Source: JAJEFO01 sp009843725 (GTDB lineage Bacteria; Pseudomonadota; Alphaproteobacteria; Rhodobacterales; Rhodobacteraceae). Taken from it: a DNA stretch of 64,000 nt. This document shows positions 36,789 to 46,224 of this stretch, piece after piece (within the stretch, counting starts at the first letter, position 1; each line of letters starts with the position of its first letter). The notes under the pieces were generated by a model, which saw nothing but the letters and a program-made list of their open reading frames with translations, had not been told where the DNA came from and searched no databases. The DNA lies in assembly GCA_965243215.1 (NCBI GenBank), contig CBDEUJ010000003.1, positions 372,001 through 436,000 on the forward strand. Reading direction: 5' to 3'. The position numbers and the translations under genes were made by a program.

Positions 36789-37775
36789 TCAGTGGTCGCC
36801 GTCGGGAAGCGGGGAGGATTGCCCGTCCTGCCGGAAGGTGTCGCTAAGTCCCAGGAGCGAACCCCAGAAATCACCCTCGCTTCCGTCGCTCTCCTCGAAC
36901 CCGACGCTGCTGAAGCCGGCGACCAGACGTGGGTTCCCGTCGGTGTCCTGGCGGCTGGACAGGGCGCCGCCCCAGCTTCCCTCGAATGAGGTGACAGTCC
37001 GTTCCGGATGCCTCACCGTCACCCTGTCGCGCTCGAACAGGCCGTCTTCCCTCAGGATCGCGGTGGCGAGGTGAAGCTCGTAGTCCCTGGCCAGGCCTTG
37101 CGCGTCTATCGGATCCCGTCCCAGGAACGACCCGAAATGCGCACGCCTCGTGACGAGGTCGCCAACGCAGCCGATGCAGCCCCTGACCGTGCCGTCCGCG
37201 AAGTCCGCGGTCAGGGTGAGCACGCCCTGGTACTCGTCGATCACGAATTCGCCCTCGTCCTCGCCCCAGTCGCTTCCGAACGTGTAGGTGTAGAGCCCGC
37301 CGGCCTGGCCCGTGTAGGAGGCCGCCCCGTCGACCGGCACCTGCGGCAAGATGCCATGATCGATTTCCGGACCGTCGATGATCGCGTACTGCTCCGACTC
37401 CGCGAACGAAAGATCAGGGGCATGCTGATCGGGGAATTGGGTCCACCAGCCGAACGCCAGGTAATCGGCGGGGTTTTCCGGATCCCAGCTCAGAAGGGCG
37501 TGGGCCACCGACGTGCCCGCCTCCGTTTCCTTGAAGAACGTCAGGGCATGCGCCCTATGGCCGGGCATGGGCGTCGGGGCACGCGTGTTCCCGACCAGGT
37601 CATCGTCCGTGTGGACGGAAGCCTCCGTTCCGTCATCCAGTGTCACGAAGAACCGAAGCGCCGCGCCATCGAACTCCGTATTCCTCTCAAGTTCAAGTGT
37701 GCCACCTGGCTCCTTGTCGGCAGTGCAGGCGGCCAACGCCAGCATTGCGAATATGAGGCTCGAAACGGATTTCAT
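36789..37775 (-). CDS. Surface lipoprotein, TbpB-like barrel
   Basis: 328 residues with a lipoprotein signal (MLALAACTADKEPG, lipidated Cys at about 17); gggagag precedes the ATG. The C-terminal half shows the TbpB-like barrel pattern: AASYTGQAGGLYTYTFGSD, LTLTADFADGTVRGCIG, and a final FEGSWGGALSSRQDTDGNPR segment. Two Cys in CIGCVG are unusual and may form a disulphide. It is related in type, but not closely, to the lipoprotein at 27 kb. It may be surface-displayed and ligand-binding; the ligand is unknown. Confidence 0.7.
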   Translation of the reverse strand: MKSVSSLIFAMLALAACTADKEPGGTLELERNTEFDGAALRFFVTLDDGTEASVHTDDDLVGNTRAPTPMPGHRAHALTFFKETEAGTSVAHALLSWDPENPADYLAFGWWTQFPDQHAPDLSFAESEQYAIIDGPEIDHGILPQVPVDGAASYTGQAGGLYTYTFGSDWGEDEGEFVIDEYQGVLTLTADFADGTVRGCIGCVGDLVTRRAHFGSFLGRDPIDAQGLARDYELHLATAILREDGLFERDRVTVRHPERTVTSFEGSWGGALSSRQDTDGNPRLVAGFSSVGFEESDGSEGDFWGSLLGLSDTFRQDGQSSPLPDGDH

Positions 37776-38310
37776 GGCGGCTCTCCCTGGCTGGCGCCAG
37801 ATTCCGGACATCTTGCCTCCCTGGTGCCCAGATGCGCCGCCGCCTTCAACCCGTGCGCGGCGCTGCCGGTCATTCCGGCAAGTTCACTTGCCAGGCAGAC
37901 GCTTGTTGCGTTTACTGGCATTTCTGTATGCTGGCGGCAAGCCTGCCCCGGCCTCTCCCGGACTGCGCGCATGAGGATCGCACGGGAAAACGGTCACAAG
38001 CGCGACGAGAGAACCCGTTTCGGAGGCAGATCGGCGCGGGATCGAGGCCAAACAGGCCCCGTCTTCTTTCCGCTTTCGTGATTCAGGGGCCATGTCGCCG
38101 CGAGATTGGCTTTCGAACCCAATATTCGCTCGCACTTCGACAATTCCTGCTTCCAGCTCCCGCTTTGTCGTAATCGAACCGTCGCTTTGCAGTTCCCATC
38201 TCGCGTCCCGCACTGTCCACCGGATGCCGTCGCTCCCGGCCAGAACGAGGCCGGGGCCGTCCCGCCTGCCGTGCAATCGCGTCCTGCCTTGACGCGCGGA
38301 TCCCTCTGGA
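37776..38310. other. No recognisable gene
   Basis: About 535 bases; overlapping frames on both strands without motifs. Confidence 0.4.
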
Positions 38311-38646
38311 TCAGGAGGTAAAGCCGTCCGCTCCGACATCCGGCAGCCGTCTTTGCCAGCACTTCCCTCCCACAATGGAGGGGAGGTTGGCTGTTAACGG
38401 ACCGGCGTCTGCGTCGGCAAGATTCTCCAGCTCGGGATCATGGCAATCCATCGCTTCCATGGCACGCTGGAGACGCGTGTTCTCGATCCACGCCAGGTGC
38501 TCCCTGACATCTTCGGCGGTGAACATGCGTCTGGACTGCGATACGAAATACGGCAGTGCCTGCGAGCACTTACAGAGTCTCTCCGCCGCGTCCGGGAAGG
38601 CGATCAACTTCTCGGCTACCACATGGTCGAAGGCCGACGCTGTCAA
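38311..38646 (-). CDS. Hypothetical protein, possibly 5'-truncated
   Basis: 111 residues, only a TTG start available. The sequence AFDHVVAEKLIAFPDAAERL, YFVSQSRRMFTAEDVREHLA is helical, with a plausible protein-like composition, but no family is recognised. Its first codons lie in one arm of the 15-bp inverted repeat at 38638-38692, which suggests that the true 5' end was lost or rearranged. Confidence 0.4.
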   Translation of the reverse strand: MTASAFDHVVAEKLIAFPDAAERLCKCSQALPYFVSQSRRMFTAEDVREHLAWIENTRLQRAMEAMDCHDPELENLADADAGPLTANLPSIVGGKCWQRRLPDVGADGFTS

Positions 38647-38692
38647 GTCCAGCTCGTGTTGCGCTCAACATCATGAACTGGACTTGACAGCG
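38638..38692. repeat. Perfect 15-bp inverted repeat
   Basis: CGCTGTCAAGTCCAG (38638-38652) and its exact reverse complement CTGGACTTGACAGCG (38678-38692), separated by 25 bases. It could be a terminator-like hairpin, an operator or the footprint of a lost element between the hypothetical gene and the GFA gene. No T-run follows. Confidence 0.6.
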
Positions 38693-38755
38693 GCAATCTG
38701 CCGTTGGAAGACGGTCCGCATGGGCAAATTCGGCTAACAGACGAGCGCTTCGGCC

Positions 38756-39199
38756 ATGGCAGAGGTTTCGTGCCATATCACGGGCCGTTGCTATTGCGGC
38801 GGCATCACCCTGTCCTCGCAAGAGGCACCGCAGAGTATCGCCTATTGCCATTGCATCGATTGCCGCCGGATCACCGGGGCTCCGGTCGCGGCCTTCGCCG
38901 CCTTTGGAGAGAAGGCCGTCCAGGCATCGCCAGCCTGGCCGGCATCCAAATCCTTTGCCCCCGGCGTGGCCCGTTGGTCCTGCCCCGACTGCGGTTCGCC
39001 GCTGGCTGCTGCTTTCGACTATCTGCCGGGTCAGCTTTACGTCCCTCTCGGCCTCATCGATCAGGCTGCGGAGCTGCCGCCGGAACTCCACGCCCATGAA
39101 GGGTGCCGCCTGCCGTGGCTCCAAATCGCGGACGACATCTTGCGCATCGACGGCACTTCGCGGACAGCCCTGCGCGTAGTTGCTGACGCTACGGACTAG
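38756..39199 (+). CDS. GFA-family (CENP-V/GFA) zinc protein
   Basis: 147 residues with the Cys pattern of the glutathione-dependent formaldehyde-activating family: GRCYCGGITL, YCHCIDCRRITGAPV and WSCPDCGSPLAAAF. These bind a structural and a catalytic zinc. Family members activate glutathione-formaldehyde adducts or carry out other unknown reactions. It is complete and sits alone on its transcript. Confidence 0.9.
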   Translation: MAEVSCHITGRCYCGGITLSSQEAPQSIAYCHCIDCRRITGAPVAAFAAFGEKAVQASPAWPASKSFAPGVARWSCPDCGSPLAAAFDYLPGQLYVPLGLIDQAAELPPELHAHEGCRLPWLQIADDILRIDGTSRTALRVVADATD

Positions 39200-39485
39200 C
39201 GGGAAGGGCTGCTTGTTCACGACTTCGGTTGCGAGCCTGGCTCTCCTGGAGCCATGACCGCATCCCGGATTGCAGGATCAACCGTTTCGATTAACTGCTG
39301 CCATGGAACGCCCAAAGCCCCAAGCTGACGCTCCCTGACACAAGCGCGGTCACGCCAGACGCTTACGTTCCTCGATCTCGCCGACTTCGCGGAGAGCAAG
39401 TGACGGGGCAGGACCGTGCCGCCGATGTCGTCCCTCACGCCGCAGCGGCCAGGACCGGCAGGCCCGGCCTGCGACCACGGTCACT

Positions 39486-40100
39486 GTGAACGAACTCGTG
39501 CCGCTTTGCCGTCCGGACCATGTCGCACATCACTGCAAGCCGAGCACGGCGAAGGCCAACCGGCACCTCTTCGACCGCTTCATCCTGCCGGCCTACGGTG
39601 CCCTGCCGGTGGAAAATTTCGGCCGCGAGGACATCGCCAGCCTCCGCCGTGCACTCGGCGACCGGCCCTGCCAGGCGGGCCGGGTGCTGGAAATCGCCGT
39701 CAAGCTGTTCAACCTTGCCGACGAATGGAAGCTGCGCACCGCCGGCAATCCGTGCCGGTTCGTGCGCAAATGCCCGGAACAGCGGCGGGAGCGGTTCCTG
39801 AACCCCAACCGCTCGAAGCGGACCAACTGGTCTGTCGCCTGCCAGGCGATGTCATTGCTGCGCTCGATCTTCCGCCAGCACTGCATCGACCCTGACGGGC
39901 CGTGCAATCCGGTCGATCTCTGGCTCGCTGGCGGCGGCAAGTTCCATCGCAAGACGCGGCGCAAGATTTCGGCTCCGGCCGAGGTGCGGCCGTGCTGCGA
40001 CCAGGCATCGAGGCCGAGCTCAACAACCCGGAGAGCCGTGACGCCCTCTGGTTCGGGCTCTACATCGAACGCCGCAACCGTTCGGTGCCAACGGATGATC
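39486..40100 (+). pseudogene. Degenerate chimeric integrase
   Basis: The first part (STAKANRHLFDRFILPAYGA, LGDRPCQAGRVLEIAVKLFN) is the core-binding domain of one tyrosine integrase type, ending RERFLNPN. It then switches to another type: AMSLLRSIFRQHCIDPDGPC and NPVDLWLAGGGKFHRKTRRK, parallel to the integrase at 43.1 kb. A frameshift near 40000 moves the catalytic start to another frame (RDALWFGLYIERR). No HxxR or Tyr box remains. It looks like a recombination product of two integrase genes. Confidence 0.65.
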
Positions 40101-40294
40101 GCCGCGAGAGCTTGGCTGAATGGCAGGAAGATCACGTTTCTATCGGGACTACATCAGACCGGCAGGGACAGGCGGTGTTCTCACCACAGGTACACGAAGG
40201 CTCACGCAACGGGACTGAAGCCGCCCCACCGATCGATGCCGGTGGCGCGACAAGGACTCGCGCGCTTGGCGGCAGCAGTCTAACTGCCGTTCAA

Positions 40295-40330
40295 ACTGGA
40301 AGTTTCATCGCTCACCCAGAATTGGCGGTT
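40295..40330 (+). repeat. Start of an R repeat only
   Basis: CTGGAAGTTTCATCGCTCA matches the first 19 bases of the copy at 35.9 kb almost exactly, but no hairpin or GTGTTGACA follows. It lies just after the chimeric integrase. Confidence 0.35.
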
Positions 40331-40528
40331 CCCGGAATTGAGGACAGTGCGAAAGTCATGCTCTTCTCGCAAGCTCGGGAAAGCCGCAGGATTCGGGTCG
40401 CTCGCCTGACTTTCGGGCGAGGCACTGAAGTCTCGCTTTCATCCTGAGGAGCAGTCGCAGCGCCAGATGCTGCTGCCGGTTCGTCGTGACGGCGATGCTA
40501 CGCCTTGGTTGGTCCGAAGGGCAACACC

Positions 40529-40642
40529 ATGCCCGAGACCCTGATGCCATTCCTGCTCGCCGTTCTGGCACTGTTGATCATTCCCGGTCCTGACATGGCA
40601 TCTGTCTTGGCAAATGGCATCGCGTACGCAACTTCAATTTGA
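40529..40642 (+). pseudogene. LysE-family N-terminal stub
   Basis: 37 codons: MPETLMPFLLAVLALLIIPG followed by PDMASVLANGIAY, which is helix 1 and the PGP motif region of a LysE/RhtB exporter, then a premature TGA. A gaaggg ribosome site precedes the ATG. The rest of the gene is absent. Confidence 0.65.
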
Positions 40643-40727
40643 CAAAGGCGAGCAGTTCCATGTTGGTTGTGACACGGTTGCCCGGGCATCCTCGGGCAGG
40701 CACCAATTCTGGACAGGAGGAAGTCCG

Positions 40728-41741
40728 ATGCGCGTGAACCTTGTGGCGGCGGCCCTTGCCGTCATTGGATCAGTCGTGCTGGCGAGCGAGGCGGCCAGTG
40801 CCCGGACGACTGCCGGCGAGGTCGTGGACGATGCAACGCTCAAGGCCTTTGTCGACGGGGCGGCAGCAGACATCGCGGCGATCACGAACATCAAGGAAGG
40901 CGCGAAGCTCCTGGACGGCCTGAGGGCGGAGGGCGACTGGAAGTCCGGGTCGATGTTCCTCATGGTGTTCCTCAAGAACGGGGACACGTTCATCCACGGA
41001 GGCGACCGCTCGGCGGAAAGCAGGAACCTGCTCGACGTCGAGGACGAGAACGGCCTCAAGGTGGTCGCGGAACTGCTTGCGGCCGGCGCCCAGGGAGGCG
41101 GATTCGTTCGATATCAGAACGAGGGCGAGCAGAAGACGGCATACGCCGTCGAATACACCTCCGGGATCAGCGGAAGACCCTTCGTGCTGGTCGGCGGCTA
41201 CTCGCAGGACGTGTCCCATGTCCCGATCCGTGTCGCCGACCTGCCCAGACCCGCTGTCACCGCCTCGCAGGTCGTGGACCGCGACACTCTCGTCGCCTTC
41301 GTCGAGGCAGCGTCCCGGGTGTATCGCGACGCCGTCCTGTCCCCGGGCTACAAGGACCGGGCCGGGGTCAGGAACGCATTCCGGGTGGAAGGCGGGGACT
41401 GGAGATCGGGCTCCGTCTACCTGTGGATCGTGAGCGCCGGCGACATCATCTTCTTTCACGCAACCGAGCCGTTCCGGGAAGGCAGGCGCACGGACCTGAC
41501 GAGGACGGACATCAACGGGTTGAGGTTCGCGGAGGCACTGATCGGCGGCGCGCGGCGCGACGGCAGCAAGTTCCTCGAGTACCATTACGACGACCCGACC
41601 GTCGAGGGGGACGAGGACACCGGCTTCCCGAAGCTCGGCTATGCGGTGAGCTTCCCCGTGGCCAACATGACCCAGAGGGTCGTCGTCGGCTCCGGCATCT
41701 ATCTCGGCGGCGGCAACGCCAGCCCCGACGCGGACCAGTAG
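40728..41741 (+). CDS. Exported double Cache-domain protein
   Basis: 337 residues with a signal peptide (VAAALAVIGSVVLASEAASA) and two tandem, similar halves. The first (residues about 35-170) and second (about 180-325) each start DATLKAFVDGAAADI / RDTLVAFVEAASRVY and contain GDWKSGSMFLMVFLKNGDTF / GDWRSGSVYLWIVSAGDIIF, then a hydrophobic closing strand. This is the single-Cache (sCache_2-like) fold seen in sensor domains. No kinase or methyl-accepting part follows, so it is a free periplasmic ligand-binding protein. A strong ggagg site fixes the start. Confidence 0.75.
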   Translation: MRVNLVAAALAVIGSVVLASEAASARTTAGEVVDDATLKAFVDGAAADIAAITNIKEGAKLLDGLRAEGDWKSGSMFLMVFLKNGDTFIHGGDRSAESRNLLDVEDENGLKVVAELLAAGAQGGGFVRYQNEGEQKTAYAVEYTSGISGRPFVLVGGYSQDVSHVPIRVADLPRPAVTASQVVDRDTLVAFVEAASRVYRDAVLSPGYKDRAGVRNAFRVEGGDWRSGSVYLWIVSAGDIIFFHATEPFREGRRTDLTRTDINGLRFAEALIGGARRDGSKFLEYHYDDPTVEGDEDTGFPKLGYAVSFPVANMTQRVVVGSGIYLGGGNASPDADQ

Positions 41742-41789
41742 CCGGACGGTTTCGCGTGTCGGTCGTTGCTTCGCCGTTTTCGGTGCGCC

Positions 41790-41945
41790 AACTTCCGACG
41801 GAACCGGTGCCGCACCGTCAACGCGTGGGACCTTGGGCGCGGCCGCGCCCTCCGGGGCCGTTCGGGTCGCCGGCGCCGCGACATCCGGAACGGGCCCGGG
41901 CCTGCCTTCCCTCGCCAGGCCGCGCCATTCGCAGAGCGTTGGCGC
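41790..41945 (-). pseudogene. IS66 tnpA relic
   Basis: On the minus strand: APTLCEWRGLAREGRPGPVP followed by DVAAPATRTAPEGAA, nearly the same as the linker of the IS66 TnpA at 53.2-53.5 kb (STLSEWRALAREGKLGPVPE). Only this internal part remains; there are no IS ends. Confidence 0.7.
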
Positions 41946-42146
41946 CAATCCTGGTGGTTGATGAATTGCACGACAGGCTCCTGTCCGCCAAAATGCGTCA
42001 CGAAGCTGCAAATTGTGACCAAGGGAACTGCGTCGAACCACGTTTGCGCAGAGCATGAGGACGCCGAACGCTCTCACGACGTCACGCACGAAGACGTTTC
42101 GGAAATGTCGAGCGGCTGAGCGTCTTCACGCAAATTGATTGTGCCT

Positions 42147-42260
42147 TGGTCACGCAATCTGATGGACCTTGGATTGCAAAACTTGCTTTCGAGAGGACCC
42201 GCCAGAGCCTGCCAGCCAACCGGCCGCGCAAGTCCGTGATCGCGCAACGCGAAACCCGTG
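42147..42260 (+). repeat. L repeat, copy at 42.1 kb
   Basis: Begins TGGTCACGCAATCTGATGG and contains TCGAGAG, CGCCAGAGCCTGCCAG and GTGATCGCGCAA in the same order as the copy at 60.2 kb. It lies directly before the R repeat and a frameshifted integrase. Confidence 0.5.
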
Positions 42261-42294
42261 ACGGGGTTCCGCTCACGAAACTGGTTTGAAGACG

Positions 42295-42467
42295 GGCTAA
42301 TCTGAAAGTTTCAACGTCATGACCCATTCAGGGTGCTGTACGACCCCTAGTGACCACGCCTGTCTGTTGCCGAAGGCACCCATGTCATCACGACTCAACA
42401 GGGCACACCAGAGAGGCGGACAGCGGCACCCCTACGGGGTGCCGCTGTCGAGCCGGGTGTGTTGACA
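42295..42467 (+). repeat. R repeat, copy at 42.3 kb
   Basis: CTGAAAGTTTCAACGTCATG at the start, CTCAACAGGGCAC in the middle, then a perfect 14-bp hairpin (GACAGCGGCACCCC, TAC loop, GGGGTGCCGCTGTC; 42419-42449) and GTGTTGACA at 42459-42467. The integrase ATG lies 30 bases after that motif, so TTGACA may serve as its -35 box. Confidence 0.65.
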
Positions 42468-42496
42468 TTCGGTTGCGATTCCGTGTCAACTGGAGC

Positions 42497-43782
42497 ATGT
42501 CCGGCAACTCAGCAATTCCGTCCGCGAAACTCGTCGCGCGCCTCAGGATGACGCTCACAGCGCGGACCGTCGACACGCTCCAGCCCAGCGACAGCCCCTA
42601 CATCGCATGGGACGACAGGCTCACCGGTTTCGGCGTCCGCGTTCACCCGTCCGGACTGCGCTCGTACCTCGTCAACTACCGTGCCGACGATCACAGCCGG
42701 AAGGCGCCGAACCGGAGGATCGTCATCGGACGCCACGGACTGATCACCGCCGACCAGGCACGCCGCCGCGCCCGGGAGATCCTCGGCCGCGTCGCCCTGG
42801 GCGAGGATCCGCTCGCGGATCGCGCGCGCACCCGTTCCATGCCGACCTTGCGCAAGGCCTTCGAGGACTGGCTTGCCGTCGGGCCCAGGCGCAGGGACAG
42901 CACCGTCGCCAGCTACCGCCGCACCGTTCACAAGGATCTCGGCGACTGGCTCGACCGCTCCCTCGACGAGATCGACCGCAGCGACGTCGAGCGGCGATTC
43001 CAGGAACTGACCGAACGGCCCGGCTGGGTGCAGGCGAACGCCGCCATGAAGCTGCTCGGCGCCATCTACCGCCGTCCATGCCTGGACTTCGAGGAGCTGC
43101 GCAATCCGGTCGAGCACTGGCGCGCCGCAGGCGGACGCCTGCACCCTCCGCGCCGCCGCAGGATACAACCGCCGTCCGAGGTCCTGCCATGCTGGAACCG
43201 GGGCTTCGAGACTGCGGTGCGCAACGTGGTTGTCCGCGACGCATTCCGCTTCGGACTCTACACCGGCATGCGCCTCACCGAGGTGATAAACCTCGCATGG
43301 ACGCAGGTCGACATCGCGGCCATGACCGTCCGCATCGAGGACACCAAGAGCGGCGAGCCGCTGGAGTTCCCGGTCACCAGCCAGCTCGCCGCCCTCTGGA
43401 GCGTCGCCTCGCAGAACGGGAGCAATTCGAAGGAAAGACGCGCAACTGGGTGTTCCCGTCCGAGGGCAGCGCGTCCGGCCATCTCGAGTCCATCCAGCAC
43501 CTCAACGCGCGCTTCGGGGAAGCGGGCGGGGCGAAATTCTGGTTCCATGCGCTCCGAAACTGCTTCATCACCGTCGCCGACCGCGAGCTCATGCTGCCCA
43601 CAAGCCTGACCAAGCGGCTGGTCAACCATGCCCCGCCAGCGGACGTCACCCAAGGCTACGCCGCCGACTGGACCAAGGAGCAGTTGCGCGACGCTGCTCA
43701 GGGCATCGGCGACAGGATCGACGAGCTCATTCGTGGGGCCGGTCCGCCGCATGAGGCCGCTTCGCAGACCGCACTTCCGTAG
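42497..43782 (+). pseudogene. Tyrosine-type integrase with one frameshift
   Basis: The frame starts MSGNSAIPSAKLVARLRMTL, with an N-terminal arm domain (YIAWDDRLTGFGVRVHPSGL), a core-binding domain and the catalytic Arg in FRFGLYTGMRLTEV. Near 43395 one base is missing: frame 1 reads LAALWSV, while the continuing protein needs LERRLAEREQFEGKTRNWVF in the next frame. The second part holds the HxxR box (FWFHALRNCF) and the active Tyr (VTQGYAA). All catalytic residues survive, so the defect may be recent, or a sequencing error. Confidence 0.85.
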
Positions 43783-44068
43783 TTTGCCGTGTCTGCTGCA
43801 TCTTCGTAAGGGTGCAGTTCGTGCGATTCGTTGTGTCCTGTTCTGCGAAGACTTCGACGCGAAGTACAGGAACATCAGCGTCAACGAAAATTCAGTCCAG
43901 TTTGCGACCAAATCAGCATTCCTGCGCCGCAGTACCGGACTTGTTAACACGGCCCATCCTGCACTACGAGATGGGCATACTCAGCGGAATTTTCTTCAAT
44001 TTTGCGGTCCGTCGTCAGATGCAGATAGAGTTGAAGACACCAAGAGACGTAGACCAGGTAACGCCACA

Positions 44069-44560
44069 TCAACTGAGTTGCCAGCCTTCTTCGACAATGA
44101 GTTCAAGAAAGCCAATCGTGCGGATCGGCTGAGGCTGAAGATGCCTGCAAACGAAGGGAATCTTGGGATTCTCGATGCTGCCCGGCTTTTCACCGGTGAC
44201 AACCACCCAAGGTGTTGGATTTTGCACTGCGGCTAAGCCGATCACGAACGGGTCGGCACCACTGATACCTTTGTCCGGCTTTGCGGCGTCAAAGTATTGG
44301 CCCATGAGCTTCGTAACGAAACTCTGAATTTGAACATCGCTGTCGACAAACAAGCCCGGCTGGTCCTTTACCCATCGAAAACAAGGGTCATTCCTTACTT
44401 CAAGCTCATCCCTTACCTCGCGCGAAGCACGCAATCGACCTTCCTCGATCAATTGCTTCGCTCGAGGAACAAGGCCCATAAAAGCGGAAGGAGGATAGTA
44501 GCGTACCCACCAGTCCAAAAAGGCACTTGTGTCGATACTATAGTGGTCCTCCGCCGCCAA
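44069..44560 (-). CDS. DUF4411 PIN-domain protein (toxin partner)
   Basis: 163 residues: YSIDTSAFLDWWVRYYPP at the N-terminus carries the first PIN Asp, SREVRDELEV the second acidic site, and ISGADPFVIGLAAV the third, typical of DUF4411 PIN proteins. It starts 5 bases after the ImmA-XRE stop, so the two form an operon. XRE-ImmA plus DUF4411 is a recurrent toxin-antitoxin-like pair. Its composition is more AT-rich than the host core. Confidence 0.85.
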   Translation of the reverse strand: MAAEDHYSIDTSAFLDWWVRYYPPSAFMGLVPRAKQLIEEGRLRASREVRDELEVRNDPCFRWVKDQPGLFVDSDVQIQSFVTKLMGQYFDAAKPDKGISGADPFVIGLAAVQNPTPWVVVTGEKPGSIENPKIPFVCRHLQPQPIRTIGFLELIVEEGWQLS

Positions 44561-44565
44561 TGCCC

Positions 44566-45759
44566 TTACCTCACCAGACTATCAACGGCGGCCACCTTCT
44601 CGGCGCGCACACCTAGATGCTTCGATGCCTCTGATAGGTTGATTATGTCAGAGTGGTAGCTCTCGATCACGAGGCGCGCGAATGAACTGAGATTGCTGAC
44701 AGCTTCCTGCGCCATATTGCGACGGAAGTCATCATCGGCACGGTTTCGCTCTCGCTCCCTCTGCGCCAGTTGAGCATTGCGGGCCTGATATTCTGCCCGC
44801 TTGCTTGCGTAAAAGTCGGTTGTAGTCAGTTGATTGATCAGTAGCCGACGCACAATTACTTCTTCACTGGTACCAAAGTCGCGGGAAAGAACCGAGATCT
44901 CTTCGTCTGCCCAATTTCGGGCACCACTTTCGTGCACCGAGACCAATGGATGAACGAGCAGGTGGCTTGCAGGCACCATTGCGGCGCCGGCGACGTGATT
45001 GCAGAACACCTCGACCCGCTGTTCGCTCAGTGCACGGGGCAGAGACTCTTCAATGTCGCAAACGCCGCTTCTGCCCAACATCAGATGAGCAAACTCGTGA
45101 AGCATTGTGAATGTGCGCCCATTCAGCCTGTTCTTCCGATTTACGCCAATGACGGGCAAGTCGCGGTAGGCCAACGAGAATCCAAGCATCTGCGAAAGTT
45201 CAACCGTAGTAATCTGGAACACAAGCACACCTTGCGCCTCAATGCGTTGGCGCCAGCCATTGTAGGCGTTGCGCGGTTGCCGCCAGCGGCTCTGCTCATC
45301 AGTTGTGAGATTGACAATGTCACGCAATCGCTGGCCTACCTCTTCAGCGTCGTCACTAGGTGACACACTTGCAAAACTTTCGAAGGGGGTGACTGCCTTT
45401 CCGGTTTCCTTTGCCAGATCGATTGCCAATGACCGACGACGGTAAGCTGTGCGTATTTCATGCAGTAGGGCAGGCGAATAGCGCCGATCACCCGCACTCT
45501 GCTGTCGCCGGAAATCATGCGGAATGGGTGGTTCCTCGACGGGCCCAGGCAAGAAGAAATAACTGATGGGTCGTTTGAAAGCCTTCGCCAGCTTGCGCAA
45601 CTGCGGCATGGACGGACGTTCGTGTCCTTCCTCCCATGCGAAGAGGATTTCCGGTTTTGTTTGCAGCTTTTGAGCCGCCTCCTCGATTGTCAGGCCGGAC
45701 GTGGTGCGCAACCAGTGCAGCACACCTGGTTCGACCATTGCTATGGGTCCACGTGCCAT
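44566..45759 (-). CDS. XRE regulator with ImmA/IrrE metallopeptidase domain
   Basis: 397 residues. The N-terminal HTH spans about residues 10-70 (LTIEEAAQKLQTKPEILFAW). A central ImmA/IrrE domain carries the zinc motif HEFAH in TFTMLHEFAHLML. The C-terminal quarter is helical and basic. It precedes and is coupled to the DUF4411 PIN gene. In such pairs the HTH-peptidase acts as repressor and antitoxin; cleavage activity on phage or stress signals is inferred. Confidence 0.9.
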   Translation of the reverse strand: MARGPIAMVEPGVLHWLRTTSGLTIEEAAQKLQTKPEILFAWEEGHERPSMPQLRKLAKAFKRPISYFFLPGPVEEPPIPHDFRRQQSAGDRRYSPALLHEIRTAYRRRSLAIDLAKETGKAVTPFESFASVSPSDDAEEVGQRLRDIVNLTTDEQSRWRQPRNAYNGWRQRIEAQGVLVFQITTVELSQMLGFSLAYRDLPVIGVNRKNRLNGRTFTMLHEFAHLMLGRSGVCDIEESLPRALSEQRVEVFCNHVAGAAMVPASHLLVHPLVSVHESGARNWADEEISVLSRDFGTSEEVIVRRLLINQLTTTDFYASKRAEYQARNAQLAQRERERNRADDDFRRNMAQEAVSNLSSFARLVIESYHSDIINLSEASKHLGVRAEKVAAVDSLVR

Positions 45760-45760
45760 A

Positions 45761-46030
45761 TCAACTCGCGTCCCTCAGGCCACAGTCGCCTTCGAAGGGG
45801 TATTGGCAGACGACAAAGAGTGGGGCCGATGCCAGTTCCGCAGCGCCGTCGTAGGGCAACATGCGGTCTGCGATGTCCTCCAATACCAACACACTGACCT
45901 CTGCGATCAGTCGGTCGTCGAGTCTAGGAATGATGGAGTTGACCAAGTCCCTCTCCCATGCACGTGTGTCACCGTAGTTTTTGACGTCGCATTGATCCAG
46001 CCTTTCTTGACCTGAACTATCATGCATCAC
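45761..46030 (-). CDS. Small hypothetical protein upstream of the ImmA-PIN operon
   Basis: 89 residues, stop one base from the ImmA ATG, same strand. The sequence includes AWERDLVNSIIPRLDDRLIA and VSVLVLEDIADRML, acidic and helical; no family is recognised. The tight spacing suggests a third operon member or an uORF that couples translation. Confidence 0.4.
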   Translation of the reverse strand: MMHDSSGQERLDQCDVKNYGDTRAWERDLVNSIIPRLDDRLIAEVSVLVLEDIADRMLPYDGAAELASAPLFVVCQYPFEGDCGLRDAS

Positions 46031-46224
46031 CTAGACACGCACCATACCGATGTTGGAGCAATGCCGCGCAGCGTCACACTCGGCAAACCGGATGCAGTGA
46101 AGGCCGACTAGGCGCGCCGCATGCTCGCCTTCTTCGCGCGCGAGGGCCGCGGTAGCCACGTGCCCCTTCCCGCTTCCGGCACCATACTGACCCGCAAATA
46201 TGGGACAGTGCTCGTGGTGCTTCG

